From positions 62,001 through 126,000 of the forward strand of contig JAFOFB010000001.1 of the NCBI GenBank assembly GCA_017387505.1: a DNA stretch of 64,000 bases, given 5' to 3'. A program made the translations under genes and the position numbers. The DNA comes from Methanocorpusculum sp. (lineage in GTDB: Archaea > Halobacteriota > Methanomicrobia > Methanomicrobiales > Methanocorpusculaceae). Positions 34,387-43,477 of the stretch are shown here, one piece after another. The notes beneath the pieces are model-generated. The model made no database searches and was not told the origin of the DNA. It saw only the letters and a program-made list of their open reading frames with translations. Every line of letters starts with the position of its first letter. The stretch's first letter is position 1.

Positions 34387-35696
34387 GATTTATTCTCCAC
34401 AAAATTCAAAACACTTCTGATACATCCATCCATATTCAGATACTCAAACTGAGAGAAGCGGCCGACTAAATCAAGTCCTAAGCCCTCGAGATATTCGCGG
34501 GCAATTTTGATGTTTTCGAGATAGTCAACATCATAGACCACATACGCATACTTGAAGCGGTCAACTGCTGTGTGGACAACATTGTCTCCAGCAAGTCCCA
34601 TCTCGCGAAGACCGGATACAGTGTGCTCAATGATTTCCTCATCAGTCATCTTCGAGATGTCATCACCCTCGTTGTAGGTAATCTCTGCAAGGATAGAGGA
34701 ACATCCCTCAGGAGCTACCTTTGTTGAGAAGTTGGACGGGAAGGATAAACGGTTGAAAGCTCCCCACTTCATCTCAGGAACATACATCCAGGATATGTCC
34801 GGAATCTCTCCTTCAATTCCAACAGAGATACATGCAATCGAGTTGTAGCGAAGAGCACCTACTGTATCTTTGATATTCTGCGGAATATCAGAAAGCATTG
34901 GAAGAAGAACATGGAGCGGCACGGTAGAAATTACACGGTCAACTTCATATACATCTCCGCCTGCAGTAACCTTCCAGCCGTCACCTGCACGCTCAACCTT
35001 TGTGACCTCGCATCCTGTCTTGATTTTATCCAGAACAGGTGTCTCAATAGCTCTGACCAGAGCCTCAATACCTCCAACAACAGGATAGGAGAACACAGAC
35101 TGGTGAGTGTAGCCTTCCGTCTCGATACCTACAGCAGACTTGATGATGTCTTCAACCGGCGGACGCGGCACACGTCCATCCATCCAGTGCTTGGACATCT
35201 TCTCTGTTGGATAGTTCCAAATCTTCTCATTGTAAGGAACAAGATAACACTCAGCAATTCCTTTGCCGAAGGTGTAGTAAATCCACTCCTTGAAGTTCTG
35301 AGGCTCTGCAACCTCACCCTTTTCCACTGCAACGAGATTTTTCACATACTCATTGATACAGAAGAAAAGGTCTTCTTTTGGAAGGTCGGATAAACCGTTT
35401 TCGAATGGATACTTCAGGAAAAGGTCTTTGTAGAAAATCTTGGTATTGCGGTTTCTAAACTCACGGTTCTCTTCCAAGACATTCTGCATAAACTCGAGAA
35501 CTTCAGTGTCACGAGAGAAGATAATGTGAGAACCTCCGACATCAAAAGTAAATCCATTTCTTTCTTCGGAGATACAAAGACCTCCGGTCTTTGCTTCCTT
35601 TTCGAATACACAAACCTCATCTCCTTTTTCAGAAAGGAGGCGTGCGAGGGTGACACCGGTCAGCCCTCCACCCAGAATTGCCCATTTGGTAGACAT
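34383..35696 (-). CDS. FAD-dependent amine-oxidase/UDP-galactopyranose-mutase-like protein
   Basis: A 437-residue flavoprotein. The dinucleotide fold is AILGGGLTGVTLARLLSEKG, followed by VFEKEAKTGGLC and FTFDVGGSHIIFS, as in protoporphyrinogen oxidase and UDP-galactopyranose mutase relatives. VDRVISTVPLHVLLPML is the second FAD-contacting segment. Related genes in archaea sit next to glycosyltransferases and are thought to modify nucleotide sugars or glycans. It is co-transcribed with the downstream GT2 gene and follows the DUF362 protein by five bases. Confidence 0.82.
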   Translation of the reverse strand: MSTKWAILGGGLTGVTLARLLSEKGDEVCVFEKEAKTGGLCISEERNGFTFDVGGSHIIFSRDTEVLEFMQNVLEENREFRNRNTKIFYKDLFLKYPFENGLSDLPKEDLFFCINEYVKNLVAVEKGEVAEPQNFKEWIYYTFGKGIAECYLVPYNEKIWNYPTEKMSKHWMDGRVPRPPVEDIIKSAVGIETEGYTHQSVFSYPVVGGIEALVRAIETPVLDKIKTGCEVTKVERAGDGWKVTAGGDVYEVDRVISTVPLHVLLPMLSDIPQNIKDTVGALRYNSIACISVGIEGEIPDISWMYVPEMKWGAFNRLSFPSNFSTKVAPEGCSSILAEITYNEGDDISKMTDEEIIEHTVSGLREMGLAGDNVVHTAVDRFKYAYVVYDVDYLENIKIAREYLEGLGLDLVGRFSQFEYLNMDGCIRSVLNFVENKS

Positions 35697-35701
35697 TGGT
35701 A

Positions 35702-36853
35702 TTACCTGATAATTGAGTGTACAAGTGTTCCAATCGCAGAACGCTTCATATCGATTGCGTCATACTGACACATCTCGTGACAGCAGTAACAGCGGATACA
35801 GTTGGTTAAGTCAAAGCTTGCTTTCTTCTGAACAATCTTTACTGCCTTTACAGGACAGATTCTAACACACTGGCCGCAGCCGACACATTTTTTGTTGTTG
35901 ATAACCGGAGACGGAGCATAAATTTTTCCAACTCTCTGAAGTCTGCGGTAGATGTTTTTCTTATGCCACGACTCCTTGACCGCGACACGGTAAGTGGACG
36001 GGGGAGCAAAATCCAACACAGGAATTACTTCATCTCCGGATGTCTCCACCTCATCATCGATTAATCCGCGGCGAAGTGCAGAGATTGTTGTGGCAATGGA
36101 CTCAGGGGCCATTCCGATTAAGGTCAGGGCAGTTACATCAAGACCATAAACGGATTTGGATGCTAAAATGTATCCAACCTCCTTCGGGCTTCCTCCCATA
36201 GGACCATTGCCTTCCATACCAACAATTGCATCCATGATAACAAAGTCAGGTTTGATGAGCTCATTTAAGTCCACAAGCATCTCGGCAAAATCCGTGAAGT
36301 CCTGGAAGCGGGAATGGAAGACCGGTTTGTCAAGACCCGGAACCACTCCAAATGTGTTCTTAACAGCTCCGGAGAAGTGTGCAAACATGTGAGTCTTTAA
36401 CTTACAGACCGAAATGATAACATCAGCATCGCAGACCTGGTTGATAACGGTAAACCGTTTCATGACAACGCCTTCAGGGATGGAACGTTCCTGGTAACCT
36501 GTATCATAGTTTAACTCGATGCCGAGCTCTTTTGCAACATCTTCGATGCCGCATTTATGATAAACCCGCTTTAAGGAACGCTGGTTGTACATAATTCCAG
36601 CTCCCGGACTGTCTGCTATCGTTAAGATTCCGCCTGCATCGATAATCATCTTTCCAACCGCATAGATTACCGCAGGGTGAGTAGTTACAGCTCTGTCAAT
36701 GGCCGCGTCAGATAAAAGATTCGGCTTGAGAAGAACACGCTTTCCGTTGACATTGGGAAGTCCTCCCGCCGCTTTTACAGCCTTTTCAACTGCTTTGAAG
36801 ACTGCGTCTTTCTCATAAGAGGAACATTTTGCCGAGCCGGTTATGGATTTCAT
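35702..36853 (-). CDS. DUF362 family protein with C-terminal 2[4Fe-4S] ferredoxin domain
   Basis: A 383-residue protein. The DUF362 part (1-290) begins GKRVLLKPNLLSDAAIDRAVTTHPAV and includes DADVIISVCKLKTHMFAHFSGAVKN. The C-terminal ferredoxin has CVGCGQCVRICPVKAV and CIRCYCCHEMCQYDAID, i.e. ligands for two [4Fe-4S] clusters. The function is not established. I use the ATG giving MKSITGSAKC, with GAGGAG about 12 bases upstream. The TTG at 36889 lies next to the predicted transcription start (TATA near 36911-36925). It heads a unit with the FAD protein and GT2. Confidence 0.83.
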   Translation of the reverse strand: MKSITGSAKCSSYEKDAVFKAVEKAVKAAGGLPNVNGKRVLLKPNLLSDAAIDRAVTTHPAVIYAVGKMIIDAGGILTIADSPGAGIMYNQRSLKRVYHKCGIEDVAKELGIELNYDTGYQERSIPEGVVMKRFTVINQVCDADVIISVCKLKTHMFAHFSGAVKNTFGVVPGLDKPVFHSRFQDFTDFAEMLVDLNELIKPDFVIMDAIVGMEGNGPMGGSPKEVGYILASKSVYGLDVTALTLIGMAPESIATTISALRRGLIDDEVETSGDEVIPVLDFAPPSTYRVAVKESWHKKNIYRRLQRVGKIYAPSPVINNKKCVGCGQCVRICPVKAVKIVQKKASFDLTNCIRCYCCHEMCQYDAIDMKRSAIGTLVHSIIR

Positions 36854-36987
36854 GGTTGGATAAAACTCCTCGAAGCAGACTGCCGTCAAATGGCGGCATA
36901 TATGATATAGTATTTGATTTTTATCTTATAATAAGGAGAAGGGTTTTTCGGCATAAGACGAAAGATACCCCATCTCACTCTAAGAAC

Positions 36988-37245
36988 TCATGCAATGATA
37001 TTTCCAATACTGGAAAATCCGTCACCGCGGCTTTCAGCGCATCCGACAGCTGTTGCACGAAGATATTCCACTTCCTTTACAGTTCTTTCACGAAGACAGA
37101 AAGCAAGTGATGGAGAACGTTCCTGCTTTCCGTCGATTACGAAATATCTGGAATGAATACAAAACCTGCAATTCTCAGTGCTTCGAAGACGGCCATCTGT
37201 GCAGGTTACTTTGCCGCCTGATACCGGCAGTTCATTCACCGTCAT
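36988..37245 (-). CDS. Small four-cysteine protein downstream of YkgJ-like gene
   Basis: An 85-residue protein hidden inside a longer frame. I start it at the ATG giving MTVNELPVSGGKV, which has GAGGT about nine bases upstream and overlaps the YkgJ-like stop by 14 bases. It has cysteines at 15, 26, 29 (CRFC), 50 and 69 and a basic middle segment, suggesting metal or Fe-S binding. No known family is recognised. Coding is supported by the ribosome site, the coupling and the absence of another gene in this 250-base gap. Confidence 0.5.
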   Translation of the reverse strand: MTVNELPVSGGKVTCTDGRLRSTENCRFCIHSRYFVIDGKQERSPSLAFCLRERTVKEVEYLRATAVGCAESRGDGFSSIGNIIA

Positions 37246-37717
37246 AGAACAAAACCTCAAAGCCTGAATTAGCGAGAACTGATGCGATGTACTCACGCCC
37301 AGGATCATCTGCTGATGTAATCTTTTCACGCCAGAGTTCCAGGAGTGCTTCATCTTTGGATTCCAGAGACACACGTCCTTTGACCTTTCCAACCTCGACA
37401 CCGTCTTTTGATATACGGGCAGAACAGCAGTGATACGAACTGCAAATAAGAAGTCTGTACGGGTGAATTGTGCAGACATATTTTCCGGTTGGAAGACGTC
37501 TTACAAAGAAGCATGCTGACGGATGCTGTTCCTGAACCGAGTGGTCATTTTCAAAAATCTCGCGATACTCAGGTGTAATTAAAGCCTGACGCATCTCTTT
37601 TACAACATCATTTTTGACCACATATCCGAATTTAGACAGCTGACGTTCCATCTTTACAATAGAACCTATTCCAAGACAGCACTTTCCGCACTGGATACAT
37701 TCAAAACTTCCAGCCAT
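37232..37717 (-). CDS. YkgJ-type cysteine cluster protein
   Basis: A 161-residue protein. FECIQCGKCCLGIGS at the N-terminus, then CFFVRRLPTGKYVCTIHPYRLLIC and the SSYHCC that follows, give the Cx2CxxCC...C...C pattern of the YkgJ (CxxCxxCC) family, which binds zinc or an Fe-S cluster. The biochemical role is not known. I use the ATG at 37717; the upstream in-frame TTG at 37765 would overlap the promoter region shared with the divergent upp gene. It is coupled with the small cysteine protein after it. Confidence 0.75.
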   Translation of the reverse strand: MAGSFECIQCGKCCLGIGSIVKMERQLSKFGYVVKNDVVKEMRQALITPEYREIFENDHSVQEQHPSACFFVRRLPTGKYVCTIHPYRLLICSSYHCCSARISKDGVEVGKVKGRVSLESKDEALLELWREKITSADDPGREYIASVLANSGFEVLFYDGE

Positions 37718-37804
37718 TAAGAGTAAATGGCTGTCTGGATATTTATGTGTTCGGCTTTCCTCCAAAACATATTAGTAATCGCAGAACAAATACTCAAAAC
37801 AGGC

Positions 37805-38434
37805 ATGAGTGAAGTTCATATCTTAGACCATCCGCTGATTTTACATAAGCTCAACATGATGCGTGAAAAAAACACCAACACCAAAAGTTTCCGCGAACTC
37901 TTAACCGAAATCTCAATGCTTATGGGATATGAAGTTACCAGAAACTTCCCGACAAAAAACATCCGCATCGAAACACCGATTCGTGAAATGGATGCACCAT
38001 TTCTGGCAACCGAAGATATTGTAATCATTCCGATCTTAAGAGCAGGACTTGGCATGACTGACGGTCTTCTGCAGTTGATGCCGACTGCAAAAGTAGGGCA
38101 CATAGGCCTTTACCGCGATGAGACTACACATCAGCCGGTTGAGTATTACTGCAAGCTTCCAAAGGAATCTGTTGATGCTGAAGTGATTGTAGTCGATCCC
38201 ATGCTTGCAACAGGCGGCAGTGCCGCAGCTGCTCTTACATTCCTGAAAGAACGTGGATGCAAACATGTCAGATTCATGTGCCTTGTTGCAGCACCGGAAG
38301 GTATCCGTGTGTTACAGGAAGAACACCCGGATATTGATATCTTCACTGCATCCATTGATGAATGTCTAAACGAGAACTGTTACATTGTTCCAGGTTTAGG
38401 CGATGCCGGAGATAGAATCTTTGGTACAAAGTAG
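37805..38434 (+). CDS. upp: Uracil phosphoribosyltransferase
   Basis: A 209-residue enzyme that makes UMP from uracil and [20 protein letters not shown] is a typical Upp start. [16 protein letters not shown] near 80 and [16 protein letters not shown] near 130 form the PRPP-binding loop, and [14 protein letters not shown] at the end is the uracil-binding and C-terminal signature. I chose this ATG over an upstream one because it matches the family start. The uracil permease gene follows on the same strand, so this is a salvage operon. Confidence 0.95.
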   Translation: MSEVHILDHPLILHKLNMMREKNTNTKSFRELLTEISMLMGYEVTRNFPTKNIRIETPIREMDAPFLATEDIVIIPILRAGLGMTDGLLQLMPTAKVGHIGLYRDETTHQPVEYYCKLPKESVDAEVIVVDPMLATGGSAAAALTFLKERGCKHVRFMCLVAAPEGIRVLQEEHPDIDIFTASIDECLNENCYIVPGLGDAGDRIFGTK

Positions 38435-38540
38435 ACCTACAGAATAAATACTTTCAACCGCCCGGAATCCCGCGACGATTAATGGGCATATGGCTATTAA
38501 AGCCATAGCCCAAAAGTAGACAGACAGAATAAATACTTTC
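38430..38540 (+). promoter_or_regulatory. upp-uraA spacer: duplicated promoter-like repeat and hairpin
   Basis: A 26-base sequence containing ACAGAATAAATACTTTC occurs at 38430-38455 and again at 38515-38540, differing at two bases. Between them is a stable hairpin (TGGGC, a bulged A and TATGGCT pairing with AGCCATA and GCCCA, about 38483-38512). The AATAAATAC part is TATA-like, so each repeat may be a start point for uraA transcription. The first overlaps the last codon of upp. Confidence 0.5.
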
Positions 38541-38558
38541 GGGTTCAATATACCATAC

Positions 38559-39815
38559 ATGGTGCGTGAATCCTCCAAACTTAAGGAGGGAGGGAAGACG
38601 ACCGTACTTGGCATTCAGCATGTATTTGCCATGTTTGGTTCGACCATCCTCGTCCCTATCCTGACAGGACTTCCGGTCTCTGTCGCATTGTTCTGTGCCG
38701 GTATTGGTACACTGATTTTCCATCTTGTCACAAAAGGCAAAGTACCTGTTTTCCTTGGTTCAAGTTTTGCATTTATTGCTGCAATTCAGGTCGTTTCTGC
38801 AACTGAAGGAATTGAGTTTGCAACAGGCGGTATTGTAGCTGCAGGATGTGTGTATCTGCTTCTTGCAGTTCTTGTCTTCTTCTTTGGTGCAGACAGAATC
38901 AGAAAACTCTTCCCGCCGGTAGTTACCGGTCCTGTTGTGATGATTATTGGTCTGATGCTTGCAGGAACTGCAATCAGTTACTTCACCAACGGCTGGTCTT
39001 ACCTTGTCGGAGTTATTGTAATTGCAACCGTCATCATCGTGAGTCTGTTCTTCAAGGGATTCCTCAAGATGCTTCCGATTCTCTTTGGTCTGATTGTAGG
39101 ATACATCTCCTGTATGATTCTCAATGCAGTAGGCATTGATATTGGACTCAACTATGCAAAGATTACTGAAGCAGCATTCCTTACAGTTCCTGAGTTCTTC
39201 CTCCCGGCATTCAGCCTTTCTGCAATCTTAATGATTGCACCAATCGCAATTGTAACCTTCATTGAACACTTAGGAGATATCTCCGCAAACGGCGCAATCG
39301 TTGGAAAAGACTTCTTCAAAGATCCTGGACTTCACAGAACCCTTATTGGTGACGGTCTTGCATCTATCTTCGCAGGTCTTGTTGGAGGTCCGGCAAACAC
39401 CACTTACTCTGAAAACACCGGTGTTCTTGCAGCAACCAGAAACTACAATCCAAGAACCTTAGAGATTGCAGCAGTCTTTGCAATCGTTATCAGTTTCATT
39501 GGATACATCAGCGGATTCATCAGCTCGATTCCAAACGCAGTTCTTGGAGGTATGTGTATCGTCCTCTTCGGAATGATTGCAAGCGTTGGTCTGAGAACTC
39601 TTGTTGAGAATCAGGTTGACTTCAAGAACCAGAGAAACGTCTTAATTGTAGGTATCATGCTGATTATTGCAATCGGCGGTCTTGCAATTCCAATTATGCC
39701 GGAAGCAGACCTCTACCTCTCCGGTGTTGCATTATCAGCAGTCGTTGGAATTATCTTAAACCTCATTCTTCCAGAACGTCTTGGAAAACTTGACACGGAC
39801 GAGAAGGAAGAATAA
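38559..39815 (+). CDS. uraA: Uracil permease (NCS2 family)
   Basis: A 418-residue protein with about 12-14 membrane helices. GIQHVFAMFGSTILVP and FLGSSFAFIAAIQ near the start are UraA/PyrP signatures. FIEHLGDISANGAIVGKDFF (the E carrying uracil contacts) and GGPANTTYSENTGVLAATR near 275 are the central NCS2 motifs. It would import uracil with protons for the adjacent Upp. A T-rich terminator follows at 39822-39828. Confidence 0.93.
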   Translation: MVRESSKLKEGGKTTVLGIQHVFAMFGSTILVPILTGLPVSVALFCAGIGTLIFHLVTKGKVPVFLGSSFAFIAAIQVVSATEGIEFATGGIVAAGCVYLLLAVLVFFFGADRIRKLFPPVVTGPVVMIIGLMLAGTAISYFTNGWSYLVGVIVIATVIIVSLFFKGFLKMLPILFGLIVGYISCMILNAVGIDIGLNYAKITEAAFLTVPEFFLPAFSLSAILMIAPIAIVTFIEHLGDISANGAIVGKDFFKDPGLHRTLIGDGLASIFAGLVGGPANTTYSENTGVLAATRNYNPRTLEIAAVFAIVISFIGYISGFISSIPNAVLGGMCIVLFGMIASVGLRTLVENQVDFKNQRNVLIVGIMLIIAIGGLAIPIMPEADLYLSGVALSAVVGIILNLILPERLGKLDTDEKEE

Positions 39816-39821
39816 TTCCTC

Positions 39822-39828
39822 TTTTTTT
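39822..39828 (+). terminator. Oligo-T terminator after uraA
   Basis: Seven T residues occur 7 bases after the uraA stop, with no strong hairpin before them. This fits archaeal intrinsic termination at U-tracts. Confidence 0.45.
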
Positions 39829-39853
39829 AATAAATTAACAAAACAAAAAAAAG

Positions 39854-41914
39854 TTATTTTGCGGTCCAGGTCAGGTTACCTAAGACACGGTATGTGAACT
39901 CGAGTTCTTCGAATACCGGGATGTTGTGCTCATTTAAGAGGTCAACTCCTGGCTTTAAGCTGTCTCCGCCAACGAAACATCCAACAAGGAGGTTGTCAGT
40001 CTTCTTATGGTAGTCGATGATAACCTGACTGACCTGTTCCGGAGAGAGAACTTTGTTCGGGAAGTTGACAAGGATTGCGATATCCCAGAGGTTCGGGTTT
40101 GCGCAGAGGACATCGTATACACCGCGGAAGCGGGCTTCGTCTGCATCTCCGAGTAAATCAATCGGATTGTTCTTGTTCCAGAACGGCGGGAGGAAAGCAT
40201 CCATCTCATCGATGATTTCCTTTGGAAGGTCGCAGATGTCAATTCCCCAGGTCTCTGCATAGTCGTTGGAAAGAACTGCGAAACCGCCTGCGTTGGTGAT
40301 AACAACTGCGCGCTTGCCGGTGAGCGGCTTCTTTAAGCCTCCAAGAATCTTTGCAATCTGGAATGCATCCTCAAGAGTCTTTGCTGGGACTACACCGCAC
40401 TTTCTGAATGCTTCCATGTAGACCTCATATGCTCCGGATAAGGAACCAGTGTGAGATGCTGCTGCTGCCTGACCTCTCTTGGAGGAACCTGCCTTGATTG
40501 CGATAATTGGCTTGGACTTGGTAACTTCTTTTGCCATCTCCATGAAGGCAACACCGTTCTTAATCTCTTCGATGTAGAGGATGATGGATTTGGTGTGCGG
40601 GTCACGGGCTGCGTAGCTCATGTAGTCAAGGAAGTCAAGGTCACACTGGTTACCGACAGATACAACTTCAGAGTAACCCATCTCTGAACCTTCAGAGAGA
40701 GAGATACCGACAACTGCATTTGCGATTGCTCCGGACTGGGAGATGAATGCGATGTCTCCCGGAAGCGGGGAGGTTGCGACATAGGTGGTATCTAACTTGT
40801 ACGGCGGAAGAATCAGACCAAGACAGTTTGGACCAACGATTCTTACACCATAGTTTCTTGCGATAGAAACCATGCGCTCTTCAAGTGCCTTTCCTTCCTC
40901 GTTCATCTCCTTGAATCCGGCGGTGATGACGACTGCCATCTTGACACCTTTCTTACCGCACTCGTCCATGATTCCAGGTACTAACTGTGCCGGAACGGTG
41001 ATGACAACCATGTCAACCGGTCCTGGAATGTCACCGACAGACGGGTAACACTTGACACCCTGAATCTCAGCACGCTTGTTATTGACCGGATAGACATCAC
41101 CCGGGAACTGAAGCAGGTTGTGTAATGCTGCGTATCCCATCTTGGTTTTATCGTCAGATGCTCCAATTACTGCAACACTTCTTGGCTTGTAGTAGTCGAG
41201 CGGAACAATCTTTTCAGGGTCGTAGTGCGGCGGAAGAACAACCGGTTCGTCCTGAACGATAACACGTGCATCAACTGCGCATCCTCCTTTCTCGTAGAGT
41301 CTAAGCGGGTTGATATCGAACTCAACAACATTCTCATTGTCTTCAAAGAAGCGGCATGCATTCTTTAAGACATGGAAGAGGAACTCTTCATCCTTTGGTG
41401 CATCTCCTCTGTATCCCTTGATTAAGGTGTAACCTTTAATCTCACGGATTAAGGAGCGGAGTTCATCATCAGATGCCGGAAGAAGACGGATTCCAACATC
41501 CTTGTGGAACTCGACCATGGTTCCGCCAAGACCGAAAGTTAAGACACGTCCAAATGCCGGATCAATCTTTCCGCCGACGATGAGTTCAAGTCCCGGCTTT
41601 GCCATCTCTTCAACGATGACACCTTTGATTTCTGCAGATGCATCGTAGTTCTTTGCGTTTGCAACGATTTTATCAAAAGCTTCCTTTGCTGCTGCGTCAT
41701 CTTTGACGCCGACGATAACTCCTCCTGCATCACTCTTGTGAATAATCTGCGGGGAGACAATCTTCATTACAACAGGATAACCTATCGATGCGGCGGCTTT
41801 TGCGGCATCGTCTGCGGACTGCACAATCTCAAAAGCCGGGGCTGGTACGTCATACTGGCGCAGAAGGGCATAGCCGTCTGCCTCAGATAACATCTTGGTA
41901 AGTTTAGAGGACAC
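39854..41914 (-). CDS. acd: ADP-forming acetyl/acyl-CoA synthetase, fused beta-alpha chain
   Basis: A 686-residue protein. The first third (1-225) is the ATP-grasp beta part (YPVVMKIVSPQIIHKSDAGGV, FGLGGTMVEFHKD). The rest is the alpha part with CoA-binding (SVAVIGASDDKTKMGYAALHN, GPNCLGLILPP) and ligase domains; AAASHTGSLSGAYEVY near 490 carries the histidine that becomes phosphorylated. The enzyme interconverts acyl-CoA plus ADP and Pi with acid plus ATP. In a methanogen it may serve acetate or amino-acid-derived acids. The beta-then-alpha fusion is a known arrangement. The TATA box on the minus strand lies near 42000-42009. Confidence 0.92.
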   Translation of the reverse strand: MSSKLTKMLSEADGYALLRQYDVPAPAFEIVQSADDAAKAAASIGYPVVMKIVSPQIIHKSDAGGVIVGVKDDAAAKEAFDKIVANAKNYDASAEIKGVIVEEMAKPGLELIVGGKIDPAFGRVLTFGLGGTMVEFHKDVGIRLLPASDDELRSLIREIKGYTLIKGYRGDAPKDEEFLFHVLKNACRFFEDNENVVEFDINPLRLYEKGGCAVDARVIVQDEPVVLPPHYDPEKIVPLDYYKPRSVAVIGASDDKTKMGYAALHNLLQFPGDVYPVNNKRAEIQGVKCYPSVGDIPGPVDMVVITVPAQLVPGIMDECGKKGVKMAVVITAGFKEMNEEGKALEERMVSIARNYGVRIVGPNCLGLILPPYKLDTTYVATSPLPGDIAFISQSGAIANAVVGISLSEGSEMGYSEVVSVGNQCDLDFLDYMSYAARDPHTKSIILYIEEIKNGVAFMEMAKEVTKSKPIIAIKAGSSKRGQAAAASHTGSLSGAYEVYMEAFRKCGVVPAKTLEDAFQIAKILGGLKKPLTGKRAVVITNAGGFAVLSNDYAETWGIDICDLPKEIIDEMDAFLPPFWNKNNPIDLLGDADEARFRGVYDVLCANPNLWDIAILVNFPNKVLSPEQVSQVIIDYHKKTDNLLVGCFVGGDSLKPGVDLLNEHNIPVFEELEFTYRVLGNLTWTAK

Positions 41915-42033
41915 TTTTCGATACTCCTTATTTTATGTTGTGCAATCATCCGTGCATACCTGCAGGGTTAATTGAACATTATTTATTGTGTATGATTAGT
42001 ATAAATACCTTATGTTTTACAGTTGGCAAGTGA

Positions 42034-42047
42034 ACTCTTCGAAGAGT
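42034..42047. promoter_or_regulatory. 14-base palindrome upstream of acd promoter
   Basis: ACTCTTCGAAGAGT is a perfect palindrome. It lies about 30 bases upstream of the minus-strand TATA box of acd and downstream of the trm1 stop, in a position fit for an activator. No partner is known. Confidence 0.4.
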
Positions 42048-42093
42048 ATTGCGGTGAATTAACAAACTAAACAGATGATTCTGTCAAAAAAAG

Positions 42094-43218
42094 TTATTGT
42101 TCCCAGTCTTTGAGGACTTCGGTCAGCACACCAAGAGATGCGGATGTCTTGATGCCTGTTGGATGGAAGTGGGTTCTGGCAGTAACATAACCCATATCAT
42201 TGAGTTTTGCAACAAAGTCTTCCATCTTTGGAGGGGAGACACGAATATCACGGCAGATTGCATGATAATCATAGAAGAAACCACAGTCCGGCTCATCTTT
42301 TAAGATGTTAAGGAACTTCTCCATCTGGCGTCCGGTTCCAAACTGCATGGAGGGAAGGTTCTCGAGCATAGCATCGATAATGCCCTCGCCCTGCAGTTTG
42401 CCCATCCAGAGAGGGCCGATTGGCAGTGTCTTTGCTCCGCAGTACGGACAGACTTCTTCTGTTGGAAGAAGAGCGCCCTTTTCTTCTGAGCGGTAGAGAC
42501 AGTTCGGGCATTCGTGGATGAATCCAATCTCACCCATTGTTGCATCGGCCGCAGGAACTTTGGCGATGATTTTTACGTGAGATCTGTAGTAGTGATTCTT
42601 CGCAAAGGAGAGAATAGGTTCCATGCCGCGGTCATACTTTACTAACTCCCGGGCCATAGCTCCCATCATCATACGAAGACCGACTTCAGAATGGTACTCT
42701 GTATTAATCGGAGTTGAGAAGTATCTGCGAAGACCTGCTTTTAAGTGAGCTCCGCAGAGAGGGGCAGTATCTGTTGCAGTGACGAAGAGATACCGTTTTG
42801 CGGCACGGGATGCAGCATCTAAAAACGGCATTGGAGTTCCAAACGGATCTAAGTCAACCGCATCATATCTGCCGGAACACATCAGACGGTTTGCATCATC
42901 ACATGTGACTTTGATGTCTTCATCAAACCGCTTTGCATTCTCCTCAATGATTTTAACAGCAGTCGGATTGAAGTCATTGATGATTGCCGGAACATGAGTC
43001 TCATTTGCAACACGAAGACCTCTGATTCCTGTTGCCGCCATAGAGTCCAGATACTCTTCAGGTTTTATGACGCTCATCAAAAGAATCGTCATGTCACGGT
43101 TGAATTCCATTCTGGTATTGTAAAAGACAGGGGCTGAACCTGGCGGGAACTCAGCGTTCTCATCCTGAACCGGTGCGTAAAAAGTAGTACTTCCTTCAGT
43201 TATTTCATGCAGATCCAT
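42094..43218 (-). CDS. trm1: tRNA (guanine-26-N2)-dimethyltransferase
   Basis: A 374-residue archaeal Trm1. NTRMEFNRDMTILL, LDSMAATGIRGLRVANE (S-adenosylmethionine site), VDLDPFGTPMPFLDAA (catalytic DPFG) and a C4 zinc motif (CPNC...CPYCG) near 235-260 are all present. It methylates G26 of many tRNAs. An upstream ATG at 43233 lies inside the tRNA-Arg gene, so I use the ATG giving MDLHEITEGS at 43218, only eight bases after the tRNA. No hairpin separates them. Confidence 0.95.
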   Translation of the reverse strand: MDLHEITEGSTTFYAPVQDENAEFPPGSAPVFYNTRMEFNRDMTILLMSVIKPEEYLDSMAATGIRGLRVANETHVPAIINDFNPTAVKIIEENAKRFDEDIKVTCDDANRLMCSGRYDAVDLDPFGTPMPFLDAASRAAKRYLFVTATDTAPLCGAHLKAGLRRYFSTPINTEYHSEVGLRMMMGAMARELVKYDRGMEPILSFAKNHYYRSHVKIIAKVPAADATMGEIGFIHECPNCLYRSEEKGALLPTEEVCPYCGAKTLPIGPLWMGKLQGEGIIDAMLENLPSMQFGTGRQMEKFLNILKDEPDCGFFYDYHAICRDIRVSPPKMEDFVAKLNDMGYVTARTHFHPTGIKTSASLGVLTEVLKDWEQ

Positions 43219-43226
43219 AAAAATCA

Positions 43227-43301
43227 CGGACATGTAGGGATTCGAACCCTAGATCTTCAGCTTAGGAGGCTGATGCCATATCCTGACTTGGCTACATGTC
43301 C
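43227..43301 (-). tRNA. tRNA-Arg (anticodon CCT)
   Basis: On the minus strand, acceptor GGACATG pairs with CATGTCC (discriminator G; CCA not encoded). The anticodon stem TCAGC/GCTGA encloses loop CTCCTAA, giving CCT for AGG codons. The T arm TAGGG/CCCTA carries TTCGAAT. The D arm is GCCA/TGGC. Position 26 is A, so it is not itself a Trm1 target. TATA-like CATATAAGCA lies about 24 bases upstream (43322-43331). Confidence 0.95.
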
Positions 43302-43477
43302 AAAATGTATGCTCATAATTTGCTTATATGTAATATTATTCTTTTCCATAGCCCACATATCCTTCGGTCATGCTCAAGCCTGAAATGCTTCAGCAGTCCG
43401 AATGTAAAGAACCACAGGTAATACACTTATTAGGATGTAAGTAAAAGGAATAGTTAAGAATACTTTCAGGGATAGAT

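Noticed and set aside
42094-43233. Longer trm1 start at 43233
   Set aside because: That ATG lies inside the acceptor arm of tRNA-Arg. The next ATG, at 43218, fits the family start.
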